Source of the DNA: Bacillus sp. SORGH_AS_0510 | GTDB taxonomy: Bacteria > Bacillota > Bacilli > Bacillales > Cytobacillaceae | Length of the DNA stretch: 64,000 bases | Reading direction: 5' to 3' | Assembly: GCF_030818775.1 (NCBI RefSeq) | Contig: NZ_JAUTAU010000001.1 | Coordinates: 2,732,001-2,796,000, forward strand | Shown: piece after piece, positions 45,300-53,757 of the stretch | How the letters are laid out: every line of letters begins with the position of its first letter | Numbering within the stretch: the first letter of the stretch is position 1 | The notes under the pieces: generated by a model | What the model saw: the letters and a program-made list of their open reading frames with translations, nothing else | What the model was told of the DNA's origin: nothing | Database searches by the model: none | Program-made: the position numbers and the translations under genes

Positions 45300-46179
45300 T
45301 TATTTAGAATCATTTTTTCTTAAAAAGCTCCCTACAACCCTCAGATACTCATCAGTTTCTTCAAGATATGGCATATGTGCACTTTTTTCAAACACATGGA
45401 AACTTGAATTTGGTGTCAAACTGCTAAAGTACTCTGTTGATTCTGGAGTTGCTTCATCAAAACGACCACATGTAAATAGAGTAGGACAATCAATCTCTTT
45501 TAATTGAGAGGTACAATCAAATTCCTTTAGATTTCCGAGAACCGTGAATTCGGAAGGGCCCCACATGATGTTGTATACTTCAGGATTTTTATACTTTGAC
45601 CCTTGTTTTAACCATTCAGGAAAAGGATCTAAGCGGCATACAAAATTTTTGTTAAATACATCTGTTGCCTCTTTAAATTCCTCTGTGTCGGTCGTCCCAT
45701 TTTCTTCACACCGTTTAATTGTTTCTTGAATGTCGATGGGAAGCTTTTGAAGGTTTCTTTTTTGATCTTGCTCCCACAATGGCGCACTTAGGCAAGAGCT
45801 TGAAAATATCACGCTTTTTACACCACTTGGTTTCGTTAACATATAGGCTGCAGCGAGTGTTGTCCCCCAAGAGTGACCGAGAATATGTACGTCATCCAGA
45901 TTTAGCGCCTCTCTCACTTGACCTAATTCTTCCACGAAGCGTTCCAACTGCCAAAGGGAGTTGTCTGTTGGCCTTTCAGACCGGGCCGCATCCCAATTGA
46001 TCATAAAAAACAACTGGACGTTCTTCACCAAGTTCCTTCAGCCCTTTTTGTAATGAATAACATGATGATCCAGGTCCACCGTGTAAAATAATGACCGGAG
46101 TTCCTTGTGCATCTTCATTAATCATTTGATACCAGACTTTTCCCCCAATTACATCAATCATTCCCTCTTTAATCATCAT
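45300..46179 (-). pseudogene. Proline iminopeptidase-like S33 hydrolase, frameshifted
   Basis: The first frame (from 46179) gives HGGPGSSCYSL and VVFYDQLGCG. The second (to 45300) gives RSERPTDNSLWQLERFVEEL, nucleophile GHSWGTT, Asp in CGRFDEAT and His in SAHMPYLEE. They join exactly at GGATGCGGCCCGGTCTG (45983-45985 on plus as GGG), where removing one base restores YDQLGCGRSERP, the known family sequence. All catalytic residues are intact. One extra G/C in a homopolymer makes either a recent pseudogene or a sequencing error. The enzyme would release N-terminal proline or act as a related aminopeptidase. Confidence 0.85.
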
Positions 46180-46190
46180 TAGTTTCCCCT

Positions 46191-46895
46191 TTAATTAATT
46201 GGTTTCATTTCTTCTTTTGATACACGAATTGTCGAGAGCGCTTGATCTTGCTTTATTAACAGTATACCAAATGATATAAACCAAAGGGGAACAATGATTA
46301 AACCTCCAAGGCCCATCCCAATCATGACAAGAACAGAAATTCCTGTCACATTTCCGAGGACGGTAAAAATAAAACAAATGCCTCCAACGATACCAAAGAT
46401 AGAAATAATCTTCTTTTTCAAATGTTTATATGTTAAAAAGCCTACCGTGAGGATCCATAACCCGACAAACCCAAAGTCTAACCAACCTTGCGGACTCAAC
46501 TCAACAAGCCCTGCCCAAGACATTACGATGGTGTCAAGCACTACTCCTCCCTTCATCATCGCTTCGTGACTTAATTCATGGTCCAAACCTACCTGGCGAA
46601 AGTTATTGATTGCAAGTAAGGAAAAACCTATGATAGCCATTACTTTTGTATATGAATACCACTCACTTGCAATTGTATGTTTTTCGAGTGAGTTGGATAT
46701 TGCCAATACTACCATAATTCCAAGAACCCCTACGAACCCGAGAATATAGTGAACGGCTACTAATCTATTCATGTATGTCACATGGTCTACTACTGCATTT
46801 TCACCAGGTGGTGATAATAAGACAATGACAACCGTTAAAAGATATAATACTCCTACGATCAGTGCGGCGAACCCGCCAAGTTTTGTTTCTTTCAT
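46191..46895 (-). CDS. Six- to seven-helix membrane protein, partner of TetR-type gene
   Basis: 234 residues, about seven hydrophobic segments (FAALIVGVLYLLTVVIVLL first), cytoplasmic KHLKKK loop, polar C-terminus. No family recognised with confidence. ATG 46895 has AGGAAGTG upstream, within the end of the TetR-type gene, 10 bp after its stop, so the two form an operon under the palindromic operator at 47550. Probably the regulated function. Confidence 0.7.
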   Translation of the reverse strand: MKETKLGGFAALIVGVLYLLTVVIVLLSPPGENAVVDHVTYMNRLVAVHYILGFVGVLGIMVVLAISNSLEKHTIASEWYSYTKVMAIIGFSLLAINNFRQVGLDHELSHEAMMKGGVVLDTIVMSWAGLVELSPQGWLDFGFVGLWILTVGFLTYKHLKKKIISIFGIVGGICFIFTVLGNVTGISVLVMIGMGLGGLIIVPLWFISFGILLIKQDQALSTIRVSKEEMKPIN

Positions 46896-46905
46896 AAAGC
46901 ACTTC

Positions 46906-47532
46906 CTATTCAGTATTTTTTTCTAACGCAAAAGCTAGATAAGCACGAAAGGCTTGAAACTGTTTTTTTACATTCGTCTTGTCAGGTCCCAAATGAAAAC
47001 AGTTTATATAAATTCCATCACAAAATGTAATGATGGTGCTTGCAATACCTTCTATTGGCAGCCTAGGAGAAAATTCATGTTCTTCCGTTCCTTTTTGAAT
47101 AATAGAAATAAACCCTTTCCTAGCTTGTTCAATCCGTGCTTCTAATAAGGGAAGATGTTTTTTGGTTTGCCAGCCAATCGTAAAATAGTATTCCTAAATC
47201 GCTGGAATTAAAAGGTTACTTTGACTTACTATATTTTTTTCAATTTGTTCAAGCAAGAAGGTTAGTGCTCCCCAGTTTGTCTTTCCTGAGGTATAAATAC
47301 TTTCGAGATTCCATTTATCTTCCAAGTCTCTTCTTCTTAAAATCTCAATAAAAATATCCTCGGTATTTTGGAAATATGTATATACTCCACCCCTGCTTAC
47401 ACCAGAATGATTGATGATATCTTGTATCGTGGTTGCGTTATATCCCTTTTTTATAAATACTTCTTTTGCGGCTTGAAGAATAAGGAGTTTTCTTTCTTCC
47501 TTGTGTTCATCTGATACAATTGGAGCCACCAA
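46906..47532 (-). pseudogene. TetR-family regulator with internal stop codon
   Basis: The N-terminal HTH (residues 10-56: ILQAAKEVFIKKGYNATTIQ, GVSRGGVYTYFQNTEDIF) is intact. After SNLLIPAI an in-frame TAG (about 47194-47196) interrupts, but the same frame continues EYYFTIGWQTKKHLPLLEA through FCDGIYINCFHLGPDKTN to TAG at 46906. The ligand domain is thus whole apart from one nonsense codon. The arrangement resembles B. subtilis YfiR-type regulators. TTG or GTG start at 47532/47529 after AAGGAGG. Confidence 0.85.
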
Positions 47533-47549
47533 AGGCCGCCTCCTTTTTA

Positions 47550-47567
47550 AGAGTCATTAATGACTCT
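47550..47567. promoter_or_regulatory. Palindromic operator, likely of the TetR-type regulator
   Basis: AGAGTCATTAATGACTCT is a perfect 18-bp palindrome directly after a -10 (TAATAT), covering the transcription start. Confidence 0.75.
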
Positions 47568-47596
47568 ATATTAATTCGTTTTACATTTTTAATCAA
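47568..47596 (-). promoter_or_regulatory. Sigma-A promoter of the TetR-type operon
   Basis: Minus strand TTGATT (47596-47591), 17-bp spacer, TAATAT (47573-47568). The palindromic operator begins at the next base, a classic layout for autorepression. Confidence 0.65.
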
Positions 47597-47630
47597 TACG
47601 ATTAAAAAATTCCATTAATTTTTCCAAATA

Positions 47631-47658
47631 AAAAACCTAACCCCGTTATAGGGTCAGG
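47631..47658 (-). terminator. Terminator of glxK
   Basis: On the minus strand CCTGACCC pairs with GGGTTAGG (one wobble), loop TATAAC and one unpaired base, then TTTTT. Confidence 0.75.
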
Positions 47659-47666
47659 CATTATGC

Positions 47667-48800
47667 TTATCCTTTCATCTTCCAAACAGCAGCGATATTA
47701 GCGGCCGTTCTTTCTACATATTCCGCCGCGTGCTTAAAGGCATCATCTAATACTACGACACCTGGAACAATACTAAAAATGGCATCAATTCCATGGTCAT
47801 GTACAACTTGACTATCTTTTCCAAGGTTTCCAGCAATGCCAACTACAGGCACCTCAAACTTCTTAGCCGTCTTAGCCACTCCGATTGGTGTCTTACCAAA
47901 TATGGTTTGGTGATCGATTTTCCCTTCCCCAGTGATCACTAAATCAGCATCTTCCACCATTTCAGCTAAGCCTGTTGCATCGATTACGATATCGACACCC
48001 CGTTTTAATACAGAAGGCAAGAAGGCTAACAAACCAGCCCCAAGTCCCCCAGCAGCTCCTGCTCCAGCTACATCTTTAATATTTTTTCCTAGCTCACGAG
48101 CAATAATGTCTGCATAGTGATCAAGATTCCGGTCTAATTGTTTAACCATCGTTGGAGTCGCTCCTTTTTGCGGACCAAAAATGGCGGAAGCTCCTCTTTC
48201 ACCTGTTAGTGGATTATCTACATCACAGGCTACTTCAATACTTACATTTACTAAACGTGGATCTAAATGAGTGTGGTCAATGGAAGCCAATTCTCCAAGC
48301 GAACCGCCGCCTTCACCAATTTCCATACCATTCCTATCGTTCAACCTTATCCCTAATGCTTTAGCCATCCCTGCACCACCATCATTCGTGGCACTTCCAC
48401 CAATACCGATAATAATATGGTCTACACCATAATCTAGAGCAGCGGAGATTAATTCTCCTGTGCCTCTCGTTGTTGTCTGTAAAGGATTTCGTTTCTCCTG
48501 TGGTACTAAATGTAAACCAGAAGCTGCCGCCATTTCAATCACGGCTGTACGCTGATTACCAAGAATTCCGAAGAACGCTTCTACAGGGTCACCGAGTGGA
48601 CCAGTTACTGTTTTTCGAATAATTTCTCCATCCGTTGCATCGACAAGGGATTGAACGGTCCCTTCTCCACCATCTGCCATCGGGATTTTTACATATTCTG
48701 CATCAGGAAAATGATATTTAAAGCCTTTTTCAATTGCTTCTGCAACCTCTAAAGCTGATAAACTTTCTTTATAAGAATCAGGTGCAATAACAATCTTCAT
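47667..48800 (-). CDS. glxK: Glycerate 2-kinase (GlxK/GarK family)
   Basis: 377 residues from ATG 48800, after AGGAGAGG. Phosphorylates D-glycerate. Motifs: IVIAPDSYKESLSALEVAEAIEKGF, PMADGGEGTVQSLVDAT, MAAASGLHLVP, IIGIGGSATNDGGAGMAKALG, GAGAAGGLGAGLLAFL and DLVITGEGKIDHQT. Full-length. It follows the GntP permease gene by 47 bp and completes a glycerate uptake-phosphorylation unit with CdaR. Confidence 0.93.
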   Translation of the reverse strand: MKIVIAPDSYKESLSALEVAEAIEKGFKYHFPDAEYVKIPMADGGEGTVQSLVDATDGEIIRKTVTGPLGDPVEAFFGILGNQRTAVIEMAAASGLHLVPQEKRNPLQTTTRGTGELISAALDYGVDHIIIGIGGSATNDGGAGMAKALGIRLNDRNGMEIGEGGGSLGELASIDHTHLDPRLVNVSIEVACDVDNPLTGERGASAIFGPQKGATPTMVKQLDRNLDHYADIIARELGKNIKDVAGAGAAGGLGAGLLAFLPSVLKRGVDIVIDATGLAEMVEDADLVITGEGKIDHQTIFGKTPIGVAKTAKKFEVPVVGIAGNLGKDSQVVHDHGIDAIFSIVPGVVVLDDAFKHAAEYVERTAANIAAVWKMKG

Positions 48801-48847
48801 TTGGATTCCTCTCCTATCCATTTTGCGGACCTCTAATGGTCGTTTGT

Positions 48848-50122
48848 TTATCCAAAAAAGTGAAACACTCCATAAATTAAGGTTGATATAATGGCCATTG
48901 TTAAACCAACAAGCGTTTCATACGGAATAACTTTTAAGCGCTCTTTTATTTCCATGTTCACACTACCGCCAGTTGCATGGAAAAAGCTTCCGTGTGGCAG
49001 GTGGTCTAACACAGTAGCCCCTGCATGAATCATAGCAGCCCCCGCAATAGCCGATACACCCATTCCTAGGATTGTGCCACTGAATACTTGGCTTGCTACC
49101 GCTGTTCCTGCAGTCGTTGAAGCCGTTGCAGCTGACATAAAGATACCTGAAACAGGAGCAAGGACATAACCAGGAAGGCCAAGTGTATTTAACCCTTCAA
49201 TTAACAAATCTTTTAATCCAGAATTTGCAATAATTCCAGCAAGTGTTCCCGTTCCTAATAACATAATCGCGACTCCTGACATCTTTCCTAATCCGGATAC
49301 CGCATACTCGTTAATTTTTCTTCCTCTTCCCATAACGAGTGCACCCACGATTCCTCCCACAGGTAGGGCAATCATTGGGTCAATACTAATATCGAACAAT
49401 GGTCTAAGTGCTAATAATATAATGGTTATTAGTGGAGCAACAATCGCAGGTAAAAATAGCGGAAGTTTTCCACCAGTGTGTGCTTGGATTTCAACATCTT
49501 TGATAGTAGAACCTTTTTTCACAAGCTTTTTGGCAATAAAATAAGTCACAGCCAGTCCAAAAATGGCAGGAATAATACCAGCAGCCATTATGGAAGTCAA
49601 TGGAACTTTAAAGGCATCTGAAGCTGCAATCGCATTTGGGTTTGGTGACATAATGTTCCCCGCTTTACCTCCGCCAATCATAGCAAGCAGGATAGCAGTT
49701 TTAGAAATCCCAGCTCTTTTAGCAATGGCTAGAGCAATCGGTGAAACAGTAATAACGGCAACATCAATGAATACTCCAACAGCTGTTAAGATTAATGTCG
49801 CTACAGCAAGTGCAAGTAAGGCTCTTGTTTCTCCTAGTTTTTTAACAATTGTCTCAGCGATGACCGCAGCCGCCCCTGATTCAATTAAGACACCTGCTAA
49901 AATACCAGCAGCTAAAATTCGAAGTACAGCTGGAATAATCCCTTTGGCACCTTCCATCATTAAAGTTACGGTATTTGTAATGTCCACTCCGCCTATGAGT
50001 CCGCCAATTAACGCTCCGGCAATCATCCCATATGCAGGTGAGACCTTTTTTAAGATTAAAACAATGGCAATTACAAGTGCACAAATGGCACCTAAAGCGC
50101 TTACTTGAATATGTGCATCCAT
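48848..50122 (-). CDS. GntP-family permease (probable glycerate/sugar-acid importer)
   Basis: 424 residues, twelve or more membrane segments. GntP-type sequences: GYVLAPVSGIFMSAATASTTAG, MIHAGATVLDHLPHGSFFHATGGSVNM and LALAVATLILTAVGVFIDVAVI. GntP members import gluconate, glycerate or other small hydroxyacids; here linkage to glycerate kinase points to glycerate. GGAGGG precedes ATG. cre-like sites lie 35-60 bp upstream. Confidence 0.9.
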   Translation of the reverse strand: MDAHIQVSALGAICALVIAIVLILKKVSPAYGMIAGALIGGLIGGVDITNTVTLMMEGAKGIIPAVLRILAAGILAGVLIESGAAAVIAETIVKKLGETRALLALAVATLILTAVGVFIDVAVITVSPIALAIAKRAGISKTAILLAMIGGGKAGNIMSPNPNAIAASDAFKVPLTSIMAAGIIPAIFGLAVTYFIAKKLVKKGSTIKDVEIQAHTGGKLPLFLPAIVAPLITIILLALRPLFDISIDPMIALPVGGIVGALVMGRGRKINEYAVSGLGKMSGVAIMLLGTGTLAGIIANSGLKDLLIEGLNTLGLPGYVLAPVSGIFMSAATASTTAGTAVASQVFSGTILGMGVSAIAGAAMIHAGATVLDHLPHGSFFHATGGSVNMEIKERLKVIPYETLVGLTMAIISTLIYGVFHFFG

Positions 50123-50156
50123 TCCCTATTCCCTCCTCGTCTGTATATACACTTAT

Positions 50157-50183
50157 TGTAAGCGTTTGCGGTGGCGTTTTCAT
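50157..50183. promoter_or_regulatory. Possible cre sites before the GntP gene
   Basis: TGTAAGCGTTTGCG (50157-50170) differs from cre (TGWAANCGNTNWCA) at two positions. ATGAAAACGCCAC on the minus strand (50171-50183) is a second weaker match. Catabolite repression of sugar-acid uptake would be expected. Confidence 0.4.
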
Positions 50184-50198
50184 TGGGCGATTCATCAA

Positions 50199-50228
50199 AA
50201 AAAAGACCTGATTCTAACAGGTCTTTTG
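50199..50228 (-). terminator. Terminator of cdaR
   Basis: AAAAGACCTG and CAGGTCTTTT form a 10-bp stem with T-run on the minus 3' side. It separates cdaR from the GntP-glxK pair. Confidence 0.85.
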
Positions 50229-50241
50229 TGCATTTGCACAA

Positions 50242-51351
50242 TTAATTGATAATCTCTTGGATGACGGATAAATACAATTCAAGCAACTCTTTTATCTTCC
50301 TTGGATCTTTGCCTGTGATTTCTGTTATTTTATCCATTCGATATCTTAAGGTATTTCGATGTATGAACAATTTTTCTGTAACAGCATGTCCATCACCATT
50401 TTCCTCTATATATGCTAATAAAGTTTCTACTAATTCACCTTTTTTGTCATTCTCCTTTAATAGCTGATAATAATTTTCAAAATCCGCCCCAATACCAAGT
50501 TGTTTTGCTTTAACAAGTAAAACAGGGATTTTATACTCGTCATAAAAATGAATAAACTTTTCTGGATTCATTCTTTCGCCTACAAAGGAAGTCAAGACCG
50601 CTTCACGATAAGATTCCGCTATTCCTGTTAAAGAAGGGTGATAGTTCCCTATATTAAGTTTTGTATCTAGTCCCAGATGCTTAGTAACAGATTCAGCCCA
50701 TTTTTTCAGTTCCTTTCTATTTCTAGCAACATCTAGATTAGTCACTTTTTTTAAAAGGATTAGATAATTTGGATGCATGGCAAGTAAATCATCTCTATCC
50801 AACCGATCGCGCAAGGCCTTAAAAGCTTTTGCCCTATCCTTTGCTGCTAGGATGATTGCGATGCGCGGAATCTCCAAATCGATGCCTAAGCGTCGAACTC
50901 TCTCAAAATAAAGAGAATTGAGGTTTTCAGGGCTATGCAAAAGCTGGCTGATTAATTCCTCCTTCAACCTTTCATCCCACTGCATTTGATCGAGTAACAC
51001 AGCCTGCTGGAGGATCATTTCCGCTGCCATTTTCACGAGTTCCCCGTAGCTGCGGATTTCATTCGGATATCCTGTAATACCAATGACTCCAACAACCGTC
51101 CCATTAAAATTGATAGGTAGATTAATACCTGCTTTTACCCCATGTAGACCTTTTGCTTCCTGTTCCTCAATTTCAAATTCCTTCTGGGTTTCAATGACAC
51201 GAAGGGCTCCCTCGTGGATTGAATCGATTCGAGAGGCATCACCCGATCCAATAATTACACCCTTATCATTCATGACATTGATATTCCGCTTGATAATTTG
51301 CATTGTTCGATCAACAATTTCCTGCGCCAATGATTTATTTAAAAATTTCAT
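50242..51351 (-). CDS. cdaR: CdaR-family sugar-diacid regulator
   Basis: 369 residues from ATG 51351 (AAAGGAAA upstream). N-terminal diacid-recognition domain (residues 1-135: AQEIVDRTMQIIKRNINVMNDKG, GINLPINFNGTVVGVIGITG). Middle GGDEF-like region. C-terminal HTH_30 of the PucR/CdaR type (TEKLFIHRNTLRYRMDKIT, residues 330-350). In E. coli CdaR activates galactarate, glucarate and glycerate genes; here it precedes the GntP permease and glycerate kinase on the same strand, its likely targets. Confidence 0.88.
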   Translation of the reverse strand: MKFLNKSLAQEIVDRTMQIIKRNINVMNDKGVIIGSGDASRIDSIHEGALRVIETQKEFEIEEQEAKGLHGVKAGINLPINFNGTVVGVIGITGYPNEIRSYGELVKMAAEMILQQAVLLDQMQWDERLKEELISQLLHSPENLNSLYFERVRRLGIDLEIPRIAIILAAKDRAKAFKALRDRLDRDDLLAMHPNYLILLKKVTNLDVARNRKELKKWAESVTKHLGLDTKLNIGNYHPSLTGIAESYREAVLTSFVGERMNPEKFIHFYDEYKIPVLLVKAKQLGIGADFENYYQLLKENDKKGELVETLLAYIEENGDGHAVTEKLFIHRNTLRYRMDKITEITGKDPRKIKELLELYLSVIQEIIN

Positions 51352-51466
51352 GGTTATTTCCTTTCTTACATCCATTCATTTAAATATTACCACTATTTCC
51401 TAATTACAAGACAAAATTTCGTATAGTGGCAGTCATCCTAACGACAGTTAAAGGCGATTTATTTGC

Positions 51467-51494
51467 AAAAAAAGCATCCCAATACTGGGACGCT
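51467..51494 (-). terminator. Terminator of the flavin oxidoreductase gene
   Basis: On the minus strand AGCGTCCCA and TGGGATGCT form a 9-bp stem (one wobble), followed by seven T. Confidence 0.85.
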
Positions 51495-51504
51495 GATTAG
51501 AAAA

Positions 51505-52632
51505 CTATTCAATTCCTGGAAACCAACCTGGTGTGTGAACAATCGCTTGCCAAAGGGGATCAGGTATCACTAGCTCCTGTTGCTTATCTTTATCAATCTT
51601 CGTATTTATTTCATTTTCCCTTCCTTCAGCCACCTTTTGTACCCAATCAGGATCAATAATGATTTCACGACCTAAGGCAAGTAAAGGCACTCCAGTTTGG
51701 AAGGCTTTCGCGGCATCGTCTACCGTATAGATGGAACCAACGCCAATGACCGGAACTTGGCTGCCCACCCGATCTTGAATAATTTCTATTCGAGAGCGCG
51801 TGTCATCAACACCCCGTCTCGGTTTAGACCAGAAATCCTGTAGGGAAACATGCAGATAATCTAAGTCCTTTTTAGCTAAGGCATCAATTAAAACTAATGT
51901 ATCAGCCATGGTAATTCCAGGAGTTTCTGCCTCTTCAGGAGAGAACCGATATCCAATGACAAATGGTCCTTTCGCATGTTCTTTTGCAACCCTTTTCACT
52001 TCATCAACAACCGCCAACGGAAAGGTTAACCGTTTCTCAATACTTCCACCCCAACGGTCTTCACGGCGGTTGGAGTGTGGAGAGAAAAATTGCTGTATTA
52101 AGTATCCGTTTGCTCCGTGAATTTCTACACCATCGTAACCTGCTTCAATCGCTCGGCGGGTGGTCTCACCAAAGTCTTTAATGATGGATTCTATTTCCTG
52201 ATCCGAGAGTTCTCTTGGTGTAGGCTTTCCTGCACCATCAGCTGGGATTGCACTTGCACTAACAACATCCCCATTCGGCACTAATTCCGGTGGCACCTGA
52301 CGACCACCATGGAAAATTTGTAGAATGGTTTTTGCCCCTTTTTCTTTAATGCCCAGAGCTAATTGCCTTAAACTAGGGATCAAATCATCGCGGTCCCCAC
52401 CGAATTCGCCATGAAACCCTTTCCCGTTGGCTGTTACATAGGTACAGGCTGTAATAACCATTCCGACTCCACCAGAACGCCTAGCATAATAATTTACCTC
52501 TGCATCAGTGACCGTGCCATCTGGATTAGAAGAAAAATTTGTCATAGGAGCCATGACTATCCGATTTTTCAATGAAACGCCACTTCTAAACGAGAACGGC
52601 TCAAACAATCCCGTATACTTTGAATTCATCAC
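51505..52632 (-). CDS. NADH:flavin oxidoreductase (old yellow enzyme family)
   Basis: 375 residues. FMN barrel with KNRIVMAPMTNFSSNPDG, then TACTYVTANGKGF, LQIFHGGRQ, the substrate-site AIEAGYDGVEIHGANGYLIQQFFSPHSNRR (HxxN pair) and VPVIGVGSIYTVDDA near the FMN phosphate. It reduces enones or nitro-compounds with NAD(P)H. No fused C-terminal FAD/NAD domain. Start GTG 52632 or ATG 52629, both after AAGGTGG. Confidence 0.9.
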   Translation of the reverse strand: MMNSKYTGLFEPFSFRSGVSLKNRIVMAPMTNFSSNPDGTVTDAEVNYYARRSGGVGMVITACTYVTANGKGFHGEFGGDRDDLIPSLRQLALGIKEKGAKTILQIFHGGRQVPPELVPNGDVVSASAIPADGAGKPTPRELSDQEIESIIKDFGETTRRAIEAGYDGVEIHGANGYLIQQFFSPHSNRREDRWGGSIEKRLTFPLAVVDEVKRVAKEHAKGPFVIGYRFSPEEAETPGITMADTLVLIDALAKKDLDYLHVSLQDFWSKPRRGVDDTRSRIEIIQDRVGSQVPVIGVGSIYTVDDAAKAFQTGVPLLALGREIIIDPDWVQKVAEGRENEINTKIDKDKQQELVIPDPLWQAIVHTPGWFPGIE

Positions 52633-52774
52633 CGGTATCCCACCTTTTTACGAATTGACATCTTTTAAAATATCTTGTTCAGGACTTAATAATCAAATCC
52701 TTCTATTGGATTAAGAAACCACGTTATAGTTTGTCGTTTTTAATTTGTACTCATTCTTGTATTTACATAAACAA

Positions 52775-52801
52775 AAAATTAACAAGGCCGCTTGCCTTGT
52801 T
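52775..52801 (-). terminator. Terminator of the HExxH membrane protein gene
   Basis: AACAAGGC and GCCTTGTT form an 8-bp stem, with AATTTTTTG on the minus 3' side. Confidence 0.75.
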
Positions 52802-52814
52802 ACTCTTACACTTT

Positions 52815-53651
52815 CTATCGAATTTTCTTTATTATGCTATAAACGAGGATACTTATCAGGAGGGTGAGTAAAGAAAAAAATAAAGCGACACTAGAAAATG
52901 CTAAAACAAACGCATTCATTTGAGAAATTTTAACAATCAATCCGTAGCTGTTCATTTGAAAAACTGCAGCTATAAGATTAAATAATAGGAGTAGAAAATA
53001 AATGGTGATAAGTCCTTTTGCCGCACCCTCTATATCCGCTCTACTTAATGCTATATGCGAAGAAATACAAATTGCGATGATGAGAAAAATCCAAAACAGC
53101 CGATTAAACAAATTATCAACTGTAAATAGGGTTTTATATATTATAAGTACTGCTCCTGTAATGATCTTTACAAATGTAAATTCTAAATTTCCTATGGTTA
53201 CATGCCGATGAATTTCGGTAACAAAAGCATGATATGTTTCCGGCATCAGAAAGTACATACTTAAGATTATGGAACCAATCCCGCTAAAAATGGGTCCAAG
53301 CCCAATGAAGAAATTCCCTGCCTGCTGATACCAGCTATTCCGGTTATATTGGTGTTCAACAAATCCCAGTACACCCGATGGACTGTTGAGTTGTAATAAT
53401 TTCATTCTAGTGACTCGATGTCCCCAGATAAAACACTGAATTAGGTGACCAATTTCATGGATGGGAGTTCCGATCCACGCTGTTAACATAACTCCCCTTG
53501 AGCCGAACGCTTTGATGAGATAGGTATTTGAGTACCTTTCTAGAACTCCTAATACCAAACCCACCGCTATAATCACACCAAAGAGATACAACAACTCCAA
53601 AAAACTAACGAAAAGTATTTGTAAAAACGATAATAGGATATTCATATCCAT
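52815..53651 (-). CDS. Integral membrane protein with HExxH, M50-like
   Basis: 278 residues from ATG 53651. About eight hydrophobic segments. A zinc-protease motif HEIGH lies at about residue 66 in TPIHEIGHLIQCFIWGH, inside or next to a membrane segment, as in site-2 proteases. A later GxxxN/SG-like stretch (FIGLGPIFSG) may be the counterpart of the M50 GPxxN loop. The classical NPDG Asp ligand is not evident. Function unknown; intramembrane proteolysis is inferred from the motif. Confidence 0.65.
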   Translation of the reverse strand: MDMNILLSFLQILFVSFLELLYLFGVIIAVGLVLGVLERYSNTYLIKAFGSRGVMLTAWIGTPIHEIGHLIQCFIWGHRVTRMKLLQLNSPSGVLGFVEHQYNRNSWYQQAGNFFIGLGPIFSGIGSIILSMYFLMPETYHAFVTEIHRHVTIGNLEFTFVKIITGAVLIIYKTLFTVDNLFNRLFWIFLIIAICISSHIALSRADIEGAAKGLITIYFLLLLFNLIAAVFQMNSYGLIVKISQMNAFVLAFSSVALFFSLLTLLISILVYSIIKKIR

Positions 53652-53718
53652 CCTACATCCTCTCAATGATTCTTTTTCATCCATGTTACACTATAATTAA
53701 TAAAAACATTCATTATGT

Positions 53719-53757
53719 AAAAAGCCGAATCCACCTAAATTCTGGATTCAGCTTTTT
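53719..53757 (-). terminator. Terminator of the transglutaminase-like gene
   Basis: AAAAAGCCGAATCCA pairs with TGGATTCAGCTTTTT with one mismatch, next to the stop codon. Confidence 0.8.
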
